From: Rhodospirillales bacterium 70-18
GTDB lineage: Bacteria > Pseudomonadota > Alphaproteobacteria > Acetobacterales > Acetobacteraceae
Assembly (NCBI GenBank): GCA_001899585.1
Contig: MKWE01000014.1
Span: 1-64,000 of the forward strand
DNA: 64,000 nucleotides
Direction: 5' to 3'
Each line of letters opens with the position of its first letter. The first letter of the stretch is position 1. A program made the position numbers and the translations under genes. Positions 1-7,473 of the stretch are shown piece after piece. The notes below the pieces were generated by a model, which did no database searches, had not been told where the DNA came from, and saw only the letters and a list, made by a program, of their open reading frames with translations.

Positions 1-55
1 GTCCGCCTCATGCTCCGAAGGCTCTGCAAAACAAGAATATGATCTTGGACCGACT

Positions 56-187
56 CTAAGTGTTGTAGTGGACGCACCATTTATCGAAGTCGGTCAACCG
101 GCTGGTGAGCATGTCCGCGTCCCAGGCGGCGAAACGAGCCTGCCGTAGACCAACATGGGCGCGCAGTGGGTGCCGCAGCGACAAATC
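56..187 (-). pseudogene. possible remnant of an integrase-type transposase C-terminus
   Basis: A short minus-strand frame ends at the TAG at 56-58 and reads ...RFAAWDADMLTSRLTDFD followed by KWCVHYNT and stop. The ending resembles the last part of an rve-type transposase core, where a Trp is followed a few residues later by a YN-x-x-RPH motif; here the frame stops right after YNT. No start codon, inverted terminal repeat or catalytic DDE region is visible in the window, so at most this is a broken fragment. The similarity is judged by eye and is weak. Confidence 0.25.
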
Positions 188-237
188 GCTGCGCCCGCTC
201 CCACTCAAAGCTGAGGATCAGAGCAAAACATCGGGTT

Positions 238-279
238 CCAAGGGCCCGGCCCTTGGCGGGGCGCGGGGCAGAGCCCCGC
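238..279 (-). terminator. paired hairpins downstream of the chemoreceptor gene
   Basis: Two adjacent perfect stems lie just past the stop codon of the chemoreceptor. One is CCAAGGGC / GCCCTTGG (238-245 and 249-256, loop of 3). The other is GCGGGGC / GCCCCGC (263-269 and 273-279, loop of 3). There is no clear T-run on the minus strand, so a Rho-assisted terminator or mRNA 3'-end stabiliser is as likely as an intrinsic terminator. Confidence 0.45.
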
Positions 280-289
280 CCTTCCCTTC

Positions 290-1999
290 CTACGCCGCCT
301 TCACATCCGCGATGAACCCGTTGACCTCGGTGCTGAGTTGTTCGGCCTGTTCGGAGAGTTCGGACGAGGCGCTGAGCACCTGGGCGGCGGCGGAGCCGGT
401 TTCGGTGGCGCCCTGGCTGACGCCGGCGACGTTGGCGCCGACGGATTGGGTGCCGGCGGCGGCCTGCTGGACGTTGCGGGCGATTTCCTGGGTGGCGGCG
501 CCTTGCTGCTCCATGGCGGCGGCGATGGCGGCGGCGATGTGGTTGACTTCGCCGATGGTGGTGGCGATGGCGCCGATGGCGTCCACCGCCTCGCGGGTGG
601 CGGACTGGATCTGGCCGATCTGGCGGCCGATGTCCTCGGTGGCGCGGGCGGTTTGCTGGGCGAGGCTTTTGACCTCGCTGGCGACGACGGCGAAGCCCTT
701 GCCGGCGTCGCCGGCGCGGGCGGCCTCGATGGTGGCGTTCAGGGCGAGCAGGTTGGTCTGGCCGGCGATGCTGCTGATGAGGCCGACGACGTCGCCGATT
801 TTCTGCGCGCCCTCGGCCAGGGCGCGGACGATGGCGTCGGTGCGGGTGGCGTCGTCGGCGGCGCGGCCGGCGATGCGGGCGGATTCGCCGACCTGGCGGG
901 TGATCTCGGCGATGGAGGCGGCGAGTTCCTCGGCGGCGGCGGCGACGGTCTGGACGTTGGCGCTGGCTTCCTCGGCGGCGGCGGCGACGGTGGCGGTCTG
1001 GCTGTTGGTGGTCTCGGCGATGCCGGCCATGCCCTGGGCGGTGGATTGCAGCTCGGTGGCGGCGGCGGCGACGAGGCCGACGAGCTGGCCGGCCTTGCCC
1101 TCGAAGCGGGCGGTGAGGCTGGCGAGGCGTTCGGCGCGCTCCGCCTTGGCCTGGCGCTCGGTGTCCTGGGCGGCGGCGAGGCGGTCGGCCTCGATGCCGG
1201 CGTCGCGCAGGGCGACCACGGCCTGGGCCATGGCGCCGAGTTCGTCGCTGCGGGCGGTGCCGGGGATATGGGTGGTCCAGTCGCGCCCGGCGAGGCCGCG
1301 CATGGCCTGGTTGAGGCGGAAGATGGGGCGGACGACGCCGGAGAGCGCGATCCAGAGGCCCATGGCGAGCGTGACCAGGATGGCGACGGCCAGCACGACG
1401 AGCGAAATCACCCGGGTGGTGGCGGTGTCGTGGGTCAGCACGACGGAGCGGCGCTCCATCTCGGTGTTGAGGCGGGCGCTGAGGTCGGAGACGGCCTTGC
1501 GGGCGGATTGGGCGAGCGGGGTGAATTTCTCGTCCATGGTGGTCATGGCGTCGGATTTGCGGCCGATCTGGCTGAACTGCGCGGCCTCCGACGCGGCGGC
1601 GAACATGCCATCCACGTCCTGGTTGAGCTTGGCCAGCACCGGCTGGTCGGTGGGCGCGCGCAGGCGGGCGGCGAGTTCGGCGGCGCGGCTGGTGTAGTCG
1701 GCGCGGATGGCCTTGAGCTGGGCGAGCGCGGTGGCGATGCGGCGGCTGTTGGTCTCGGCGATGACCCGGTAGGTTTGCAGTTCAAGCTCGATGACGGCGA
1801 CGTTGGCGCGGGTGGCCCAGTAGGAGCCGGCGCCCTCGTGGCGGACCAGGGCGGCGTATTCAGTGTTGACGCGCCGGGTGCCGGCGGCGGTGAAGAGCGC
1901 GACCGCGACGGTGGCGGCGGCAAGCAGGATGAGCGGCAGCACCGCCTTCTGCCACAGGCGCAGATTGGCGATACGCAGATGGGCGATGGTTTTCGACAT
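290..1999 (-). CDS. methyl-accepting chemotaxis protein
   Basis: A 569-residue transmembrane chemoreceptor that would pass a periplasmic signal to CheA/CheW. Residues 17-39 form the first membrane segment. Residues 40-195 form a helical periplasmic sensor of four-helix-bundle length, and 197-220 the second membrane segment. A HAMP linker (about 221-275) follows, then a long coiled-coil signalling domain. The hairpin tip is clear at about 408-440 ([17 protein letters not shown] and following), the most conserved stretch of the family. The ATG is preceded by GGGGAGG, which supports this start. No che genes are nearby, so it is an orphan receptor that must use a pathway encoded elsewhere. The ligand cannot be read from the sequence. 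Confidence 0.95.
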   Translation of the reverse strand: MSKTIAHLRIANLRLWQKAVLPLILLAAATVAVALFTAAGTRRVNTEYAALVRHEGAGSYWATRANVAVIELELQTYRVIAETNSRRIATALAQLKAIRADYTSRAAELAARLRAPTDQPVLAKLNQDVDGMFAAASEAAQFSQIGRKSDAMTTMDEKFTPLAQSARKAVSDLSARLNTEMERRSVVLTHDTATTRVISLVVLAVAILVTLAMGLWIALSGVVRPIFRLNQAMRGLAGRDWTTHIPGTARSDELGAMAQAVVALRDAGIEADRLAAAQDTERQAKAERAERLASLTARFEGKAGQLVGLVAAAATELQSTAQGMAGIAETTNSQTATVAAAAEEASANVQTVAAAAEELAASIAEITRQVGESARIAGRAADDATRTDAIVRALAEGAQKIGDVVGLISSIAGQTNLLALNATIEAARAGDAGKGFAVVASEVKSLAQQTARATEDIGRQIGQIQSATREAVDAIGAIATTIGEVNHIAAAIAAAMEQQGAATQEIARNVQQAAAGTQSVGANVAGVSQGATETGSAAAQVLSASSELSEQAEQLSTEVNGFIADVKAA

Positions 2000-2089
2000 G
2001 GGGCCTCCCCGTGCGACGTTTCGCTCCCCGGCCTTCGAGCGTGGTCGGAGTGTCCGGGGAAATGGTGGATGGCGGTTTAACGGCGGGGA

Positions 2090-3877
2090 TCAGAGGTCCG
2101 GCGGGGCGGCGGCCAGCAAGGCGGCGGTGTAGGGGTGCTCGGGGACGGCGAAGACGCGGGCGGTGGGGCCCTGCTCGACGATGACGCCGCGGTGCATCAC
2201 CAGGACGCGCTCGCAGAGGTGGCGGACGACGGAGAGGTCGTGGGAGATGAAGACCACGGCGATGTCCAGCTCCGCGCGCAGGCGTTGCAGCAGGGTGAGG
2301 AGCTGGGCCTGGACCGAAACGTCGAGGCCGGAGACGATCTCGTCGGCGACCAGCAGGCGGGGGACGCGGCAGAGGGCGCGGGCGATGTTGACGCGCTGGC
2401 GCTGGCCGCCGGAGAGCTGGGCGGGGGTGCGGGTGGCGGCCTCGGGCGGGAGGCCCATCTCGGCCAGGAGTTCGCGGGCGCGGCGGTGGCGCTCGGCGGC
2501 GGGGGCGCCGGCGGCCTCCAGCGCCTGGGTGACGATGCTGGCGACGCGGCGGCGGGGGTTGAGGGCCGATTGCGGGTCCTGGAAGACCATCTGGGCGGTG
2601 CTGATGCGGTGGCGGCGGGCGGCCTCGGTGGGGGGCGTCACGTCCTGGCCGGCGAGGAGGATGCGGCCGGCGGTGGGGCGTTCCAGGCCCATGAGCAGGC
2701 GGCCGAGGGTGGTCTTGCCGCTGCCGCTCTCGCCGACGACGGCGAGGAATTCGCCGGGGGCGAGGGTAAAGCTGGCGCTGGCCACGGCGAGGGTGGCGGG
2801 GGCGCGGGAGAAGATGCCGGCGGTGAAGCGCTTGGTGAGGTCGGTCACCTCCAGCAGCGGGACGGCGGTGGCGGGGGGCGGCGGCGGCGGGGGGGCGGCG
2901 GTGACGCGGATGGGCGGCGTGGCGGCGCTACGCAGACAGGCAGCCTCGTGCGGGCGGGGGGGGAGCGCGGGGTCGGTGTGGCGGCAGGCGTCCTCGGCCA
3001 GCGGGCAGCGGGGGGCGAAGCGGCAGCCCTGCATGGTGGCGAGCGCGCGCAGGCCGGGCATCTGGTCGGGCAGCGCGTAGAGGGCGCGGGGCGGGCCGGA
3101 GAGCGGCGGGTTGGCCAGTTGCAGGCAGCGCGTGTAGGGGTGGCGGGGGTCGGCGAGCACGGCGCGGGCGGGGCCGCGCTCCACCACGGCACCGGCGTAG
3201 AGCACCGCGATGTCGTCGCAGACGCCGGCGGCGAGGCGGAGGTCGTGGGTGATGAACAGCACCGCGGTGCCGTGCCGGGCGCGGAGTTCGGCCATCAGCG
3301 CCATGATGCGGGCCTGGATGGTGACGTCGAGCGCGGTGGTGGGCTCGTCGGCGATGACCAGGCGGGGGCGGCTGGCGAAGGCCATGGCGATCAGCACGCG
3401 CTGGCACATGCCGCCGGAGAGTTGGTGGGGGTAGCGGGACAGCAGGGCGGCGGGGTTGGGCAGGTGCACGGCCTCCAGCGCCGCCAGCGCCTGCGCGCGG
3501 CGGGCAGCGCGGGGGGTGCCGATATGGGCCAGGTGCTCGGCGAACTGGGCGCCGATGGTCAGCACCGGGTTGAGCGCGGAGAGCGGCTCCTGCGGGATGA
3601 AGGCGATGTCGCGGCCGAGCAGGGCGCGGCGGGCGGCGGGGGCCATGGCGACGAGGTCGGCGCCGCCGAAGGCGAGGCTGCCGGCGGTGACGGCGAAGTG
3701 GCGGGGCAGGAGCTGGGCGATGGCGCGGCCGAGCATCGACTTGCCGGCGCCGGATTCGCCGACCAGGCCGAGCACGCGGCCGGGGGCCAGTTCGAGGTCG
3801 AGATCGCGCAGCACCGGCACGGCCGCGCCGTTCAGCCGGCCGGAGACGGTGAGGCCGCGTGCCTGGAGCAGGGTCAT
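2090..3877 (-). CDS. dipeptide/oligopeptide-type ABC transporter, fused dual ATPase
   Basis: A 595-residue cytoplasmic protein with two complete ABC ATPase domains in tandem. It corresponds to DppD and DppF joined, like GsiA/YejF. Domain 1 has Walker A GESGAGKS near residue 42, signature LSGGM near 152 and a DEPTTALD Walker B. It is followed by a Cys-containing oligopeptide-type C-terminal motif (CRFAPRCP) near 285. Domain 2 has Walker A GESGSGKTT near 380 and LSGGQ near 487. The start ATG (3875-3877) overlaps the stop of the upstream permease gene by 4 bp, which suggests translational coupling. The open frame runs further upstream, but that part lies antisense-like over the permease and has no family similarity. 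It is the last gene of a four-gene importer operon. Confidence 0.93.
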   Translation of the reverse strand: MTLLQARGLTVSGRLNGAAVPVLRDLDLELAPGRVLGLVGESGAGKSMLGRAIAQLLPRHFAVTAGSLAFGGADLVAMAPAARRALLGRDIAFIPQEPLSALNPVLTIGAQFAEHLAHIGTPRAARRAQALAALEAVHLPNPAALLSRYPHQLSGGMCQRVLIAMAFASRPRLVIADEPTTALDVTIQARIMALMAELRARHGTAVLFITHDLRLAAGVCDDIAVLYAGAVVERGPARAVLADPRHPYTRCLQLANPPLSGPPRALYALPDQMPGLRALATMQGCRFAPRCPLAEDACRHTDPALPPRPHEAACLRSAATPPIRVTAAPPPPPPPATAVPLLEVTDLTKRFTAGIFSRAPATLAVASASFTLAPGEFLAVVGESGSGKTTLGRLLMGLERPTAGRILLAGQDVTPPTEAARRHRISTAQMVFQDPQSALNPRRRVASIVTQALEAAGAPAAERHRRARELLAEMGLPPEAATRTPAQLSGGQRQRVNIARALCRVPRLLVADEIVSGLDVSVQAQLLTLLQRLRAELDIAVVFISHDLSVVRHLCERVLVMHRGVIVEQGPTARVFAVPEHPYTAALLAAAPPDL

Positions 3878-4728
3878 TCGCGGCCTTCGACCATGCGCAC
3901 GTCCAGCGTGCGGCGCAGGCCGTCGCCGAGCAGGTTGAAGCCGGCGACGGTGATGAAGATGGCGGCGACCGGGGCGAGCAGGCTGTAGGGGGCCTGGTAG
4001 ATCGCCTCCCGCCCGTCGGCGATGGCCTGGCCCCAGGCGATCTGGTCTGGGCGGACGCCGAGGCCGACGAAGGAGAGGATCGCCTCCACCACCACGGCGA
4101 TGCCCATCTCCAGCGAGAGCAGGGTGACCAGCAGCGGGATGGTGGCGGGGACCACCTCGCGGGTGATGGTGCGCCAGTGCGAGAAGCCGACGAGGCGGGC
4201 GGCGGCCACGTAGTCGCGCCGGGCGACCACCAGCACCTCGGCGCGCAGCACGCGGCAGAAGCGGGTCCAGTCCACCAGGATGATGGCGAGGATGACGTTC
4301 TGCTCGCCGGTGCCGAGGCCGGTCATCAGGATCAGCGAGAGGATGACCGGCGGGAAGGACATCCAGACATCGACGGCGCGGCCGATCAGCCAGTCCGTCC
4401 AACCGCCGAGATAGCCGGCGAGCCAGGCCAGGGCGGCGCCGATCAGCATGGCGCCGAACGAGGCGGTGAGCGCCACCGTCATCGCCACGCGGGCGCCGAA
4501 CAGCAGGCGGGAGAGCACGTCGCGCCCCAGGCTGTCGGTGCCCAGCCAGTAGGCGGGGTCGCCGCCATCCTGCCATGAGGCGGGCAGCAGGGTGGACAGC
4601 AGGTTCTGCTCGTCCGGGTCGTGCGGCGCCAGCAGCGGGGCCAGCAGCGCGCAGGCGAGGATAAGCCCCACCACCAGCAGGCCGGCGATGACGCGCCCGG
4701 AGCGCAGCCAGCGGGGCAGCCGGCTCAT
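3874..4728 (-). CDS. peptide-type ABC transporter permease (DppC family)
   Basis: A 284-residue inner-membrane permease. The N-terminal membrane helix (about 14-35) is followed by the DppC-type periplasmic segment, with PHDP and a GTDSLGRDVLSRLLFGAR motif. Five further helices follow. The cytoplasmic EAA loop that contacts the ATPase lies in the stretch reading RRDYVAAARLVGFSHWRTI. The start at 4726-4728 overlaps the stop of the DppB-type gene by 4 bp, and its stop overlaps the ATPase start by 4 bp. The three genes are therefore almost certainly co-translated. Substrate specificity is set by the binding protein and is unknown. Confidence 0.93.
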   Translation of the reverse strand: MSRLPRWLRSGRVIAGLLVVGLILACALLAPLLAPHDPDEQNLLSTLLPASWQDGGDPAYWLGTDSLGRDVLSRLLFGARVAMTVALTASFGAMLIGAALAWLAGYLGGWTDWLIGRAVDVWMSFPPVILSLILMTGLGTGEQNVILAIILVDWTRFCRVLRAEVLVVARRDYVAAARLVGFSHWRTITREVVPATIPLLVTLLSLEMGIAVVVEAILSFVGLGVRPDQIAWGQAIADGREAIYQAPYSLLAPVAAIFITVAGFNLLGDGLRRTLDVRMVEGRE

Positions 4729-5735
4729 CGGGCGCGCAGCCGCGGGTTGAGCACGAGATAGAGCCCGTCCACCACCGAATTGATCGCCAGCACCACCACG
4801 CAATAGGTGAGGCCGACCGCCTGGATCACCGGCAGGTCGGCGTTGCGCACGGCATCGACCATGAGGTTGCCCATGCCGGGGTAGGAGTAGATCACCTCGA
4901 CCAGCAGCGAGCCGCCGAACAGGAAGCCGAATTGCACGCCCATCAGGGTGAGCGTGGGCAGGGCGGCGTTGCGCAGCGCGTGGGCGAGCAGGACGCGGGC
5001 GGGCGAGAGGCCGCGCAGGCGGGCCTGGGTGATGTAGTCCTCGTGATAGACATCCAGCAGCGAGGCGCGCAGCACGCGCATGATCGGCGGCGCGAAGGCG
5101 ATGCCCAGGGCCGTGGCCGGCAGCACCATGTGTTGCAAGGCGCTGACCAGGATGTCCGGCCGGCCGACCAGCAGCGCATCCAGCAGCAGGAAGCCGGTGA
5201 CCAGCGGCAGGCGCAGCGCGGGATCGATCCGCCCGGTGAAGGGCATCGCCTGCAACAGCACGCCGAAGACGAAGATGAACAGCAGCGCCCAGAGGAATTC
5301 CGGGATCGACATCAGCAGCGTGGTGCCGGTTTCGGCCACCGCCTCCATGGCGCGGTCGCGCAGGGCGAACAGCAGCAGGCCGCCGGCCAGGCCCAGCACG
5401 CCGGCCACCAGCATGGCGCAGGCGGCCAGCTCGATGGTGGCGGGCAGGCTCTCGCCGATCAACTCGGTGACCGGGCGGCGCAGATGGATGGAGCGGCCGA
5501 AATCGCCGCGCAGCACATGGCCGAGCCAGATGCCGTACTGCTCGGGCAGCGGCCGGTCCAGGCCCATCTGGCGGCGCGCGACCTCGATTTCCGCCTTGGT
5601 GGCGTTGGGCGGCACGGACATCGCGGCCGGATCGACCGGCAGAATGCGCAGGGCGGTGAACAGCAGCATCGACACCACCGCCAGGATCGGCACGACCACC
5701 AGCAGGCGCCGGCCCAGCGCGGTCAGCAGCGGCAT
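4725..5735 (-). CDS. peptide-type ABC transporter permease (DppB family)
   Basis: A 336-residue inner-membrane permease of the DppB/OppB class. The N-terminal helix is at about 9-30. A periplasmic region carries RRQMGLDRPLPEQYG, typical of the family. The remaining helices flank the EAA loop (EDYITQARLRGLSPARVLLAHALRNA). It starts 9 bp after the binding-protein stop codon and overlaps the DppC-type gene by 4 bp. It forms the heterodimeric pore with the 3874-4728 product. Confidence 0.93.
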   Translation of the reverse strand: MPLLTALGRRLLVVVPILAVVSMLLFTALRILPVDPAAMSVPPNATKAEIEVARRQMGLDRPLPEQYGIWLGHVLRGDFGRSIHLRRPVTELIGESLPATIELAACAMLVAGVLGLAGGLLLFALRDRAMEAVAETGTTLLMSIPEFLWALLFIFVFGVLLQAMPFTGRIDPALRLPLVTGFLLLDALLVGRPDILVSALQHMVLPATALGIAFAPPIMRVLRASLLDVYHEDYITQARLRGLSPARVLLAHALRNAALPTLTLMGVQFGFLFGGSLLVEVIYSYPGMGNLMVDAVRNADLPVIQAVGLTYCVVVLAINSVVDGLYLVLNPRLRAR

Positions 5736-5744
5736 CAGCGCCGC

Positions 5745-7271
5745 CTAGCTCCAGCGCATCGTCTGCGGCAGCACCCAGCCATTGCCGTAGCGGGTGTAGT
5801 CCAGCGCCTTCTTGCGGACCAGCGTCTGCACGCTTTGCAGCAGCGGCATGCAGGCGCCGATCTCCACCGCCTCCTTGTTCAGCGCGCGCCAGCCGGCGAT
5901 GCGGGCCTTTTCGTCGGCGACGTTGAACAGGGCGATCACCTTCTCGCCGAATACCGGGTCTTTCCAGGGCGAGAAGGGCAGCTTGGGGTTGAGCAGGTAG
6001 CCGGCGTAGATCTCCGGGTCGCCGGTGGCGTTGTCGAAGCTGTAGAGGGTGGATTCCGGCAGCTTGTTGCCGCGGTTCAGCTCGAAATACTTGGCGTATT
6101 CGATCACTTCCAGCTCGGCCTCGATGCCCACCTTCTTCCACATCTGCACGATGGCGCGCGCGATGTCGTAGTCGCTGGCGAAGGTGCCGTTGGTGGTGGC
6201 CATGCGGATCCTGGCCGGCTTTTTCGGGCCGTAGCCGGACTTGGCGAGCAGCTGCATCGCCAGCTTGGGGTCGTAGGCGAAGTGGAAATCCTCAAGGTAG
6301 CCGGGCGAGCCGGGCACGCCGGGCACCGAGAGCGGCACCGCGGCGCCGGCGTAGAAGGCGCGCGACAGGGCGGCCTTGTCGATGGCGTGGTGGGCCGCGA
6401 GGCGGATATTGGGATCCGCGAAGCCCATGTCGTTGCGCACCTGCAGCAGGATGATGCGGGTGATCGGGTTCAGCTCCCCGGCCAGCCCGGCCAGCTTGCC
6501 CAGCCGGGTCGTCTCGCGCACCGGCACGCCGGCGGTGAGGTCCACCTGGCCGGACTGTACGGCGGCGACGCGGGCGGTCTGGTCCTTGATGACCTCGATG
6601 GTGATGCGCTTCAGCGGGGCCTTGGGGCCCCAGTACTGCTCATTGCGTTCCAGGATGATGCGGGCGTTCATCTGGTATTCGACAAGCTTGTAGGGGCCGG
6701 AGCCGACCGGCTTGGCGTTGAAGCCCTCCAGCCCGACCTTCTCCATATAGGCTTTCGGCACCATGTAGCTGCCGAGGAAGGCGAGCCAGGCCGGCGCGGT
6801 GGGAGCCGGGCTGTTGAAGCGCATCACCGCCTTGGTGGCCGAGGGTGTCTCGATATCGGTGACCTTGCGCCAGGACTGCGCGATGTCGATCTTGTGGCCG
6901 GCCTTGATGCGCTCGAAGAAGGTCCAGCGGAAATCGGCCGAGGTCATCTTGTCGCCGTTGTGGAAGGCCACGTCGTCGCGCAGTTCCACCGCCAGGCTGA
7001 GGCCGTCCGGCGCCAGCGCCCAGGTTTTGATGAGGTGCGGCACCAGCTTCAGCTTTGGGTCCTGGTCCAGCGGCTGGTCATAGACCGCCTTGAAGATGGA
7101 TTGCGCGTCGGGCACGAAGCGCTGGTTGGGGTCCCAGGACGGCACGTCGGTGTTCCAGCCGATGGTGGCGCTGTCCGTGGCGGCGCGGACCACCGAGGGG
7201 GCGGCCAGCGTGGCCGCTCCCAAGCCGGCGGCCGCCGATGTCAGCAACGTCCTGCGCGATAGCCCGGCCAT
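5745..7271 (-). CDS. ABC transporter substrate-binding protein, family 5 (peptide/nickel type), Tat-exported
   Basis: A 508-residue periplasmic solute-binding protein. The N-terminus MAGLSRRTLLTSAAAGLG is a twin-arginine signal, with a hydrophobic stretch and a likely cleavage after VRA near residue 30. The mature part has the SBP family 5 pattern: SWDPNQ start, LRDDVAFHNGDKMTSADFRWTF, GSGPYKLVEY, and a late NKLPESTLYSF region. AAGGGGG precedes the chosen ATG at 7269-7271. A longer in-frame start near 7442 would add 57 residues encoded by the intergenic repeats and is rejected. It is the first gene of the importer operon and divergent from the catabolic operon at 7474, so it may import a substrate of that operon. 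That link is inferred from position only. Confidence 0.92.
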   Translation of the reverse strand: MAGLSRRTLLTSAAAGLGAATLAAPSVVRAATDSATIGWNTDVPSWDPNQRFVPDAQSIFKAVYDQPLDQDPKLKLVPHLIKTWALAPDGLSLAVELRDDVAFHNGDKMTSADFRWTFFERIKAGHKIDIAQSWRKVTDIETPSATKAVMRFNSPAPTAPAWLAFLGSYMVPKAYMEKVGLEGFNAKPVGSGPYKLVEYQMNARIILERNEQYWGPKAPLKRITIEVIKDQTARVAAVQSGQVDLTAGVPVRETTRLGKLAGLAGELNPITRIILLQVRNDMGFADPNIRLAAHHAIDKAALSRAFYAGAAVPLSVPGVPGSPGYLEDFHFAYDPKLAMQLLAKSGYGPKKPARIRMATTNGTFASDYDIARAIVQMWKKVGIEAELEVIEYAKYFELNRGNKLPESTLYSFDNATGDPEIYAGYLLNPKLPFSPWKDPVFGEKVIALFNVADEKARIAGWRALNKEAVEIGACMPLLQSVQTLVRKKALDYTRYGNGWVLPQTMRWS

Positions 7272-7359
7272 GACATCCCCCTTGTGCGTGCCCTGCGGGA
7301 GAAACTTTAGGCTTAAAAAATCCAGGGCGAAAAGAGGGAATCGCGTGGCGCCCGCATCG

Positions 7360-7422
7360 CTTGCATAAGCTGCCCCATCGCTTGCGTAAGCTGCCCCACG
7401 ACTTGCGTAAGCTGATTGACGC
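7360..7422. promoter_or_regulatory. three 21-bp direct repeats in the divergent promoter region (candidate operator array)
   Basis: Three head-to-tail copies begin at 7360, 7381 and 7402. Each starts CTTGCRTAAGCTG; the first two continue with CCCCA, while the third diverges after CTG. The core CTTGCGTAAG is a near-palindrome. The 21-bp spacing is two helical turns, so three bound dimers would sit on one DNA face. The end of copy 3 overlaps a possible -35 (TTGACG, 7416-7421) for the plus-strand operon. The array lies between the divergent binding-protein and oxidoreductase genes, so it could control both. The regulator is not identifiable in this window. Confidence 0.6.
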
Positions 7423-7473
7423 GGAAACCTTTCAGGCTTCAACTATTCCGACCGCTCGCGGCTGGAGGATGCC

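Noticed and set aside
338-2080. Gly/Ala/Asp-rich plus-strand open frame of 580 codons opposite the chemoreceptor
   Set aside because: It mirrors the codon pattern of the chemoreceptor gene, which has clear domains and a ribosome-binding site; no independent signal supports it.
4932-7262. 776-codon plus-strand frame opposite the peptide importer genes
   Set aside because: Low-complexity antisense frame with no recognisable domain, overlapping genes with strong family matches.
7272-7442. N-terminal extension of the binding protein containing AYAS repeats
   Set aside because: The repeated residues are only the translation of the 21-bp operator-like repeats. The Tat signal begins at the internal ATG, which has its own ribosome-binding site.
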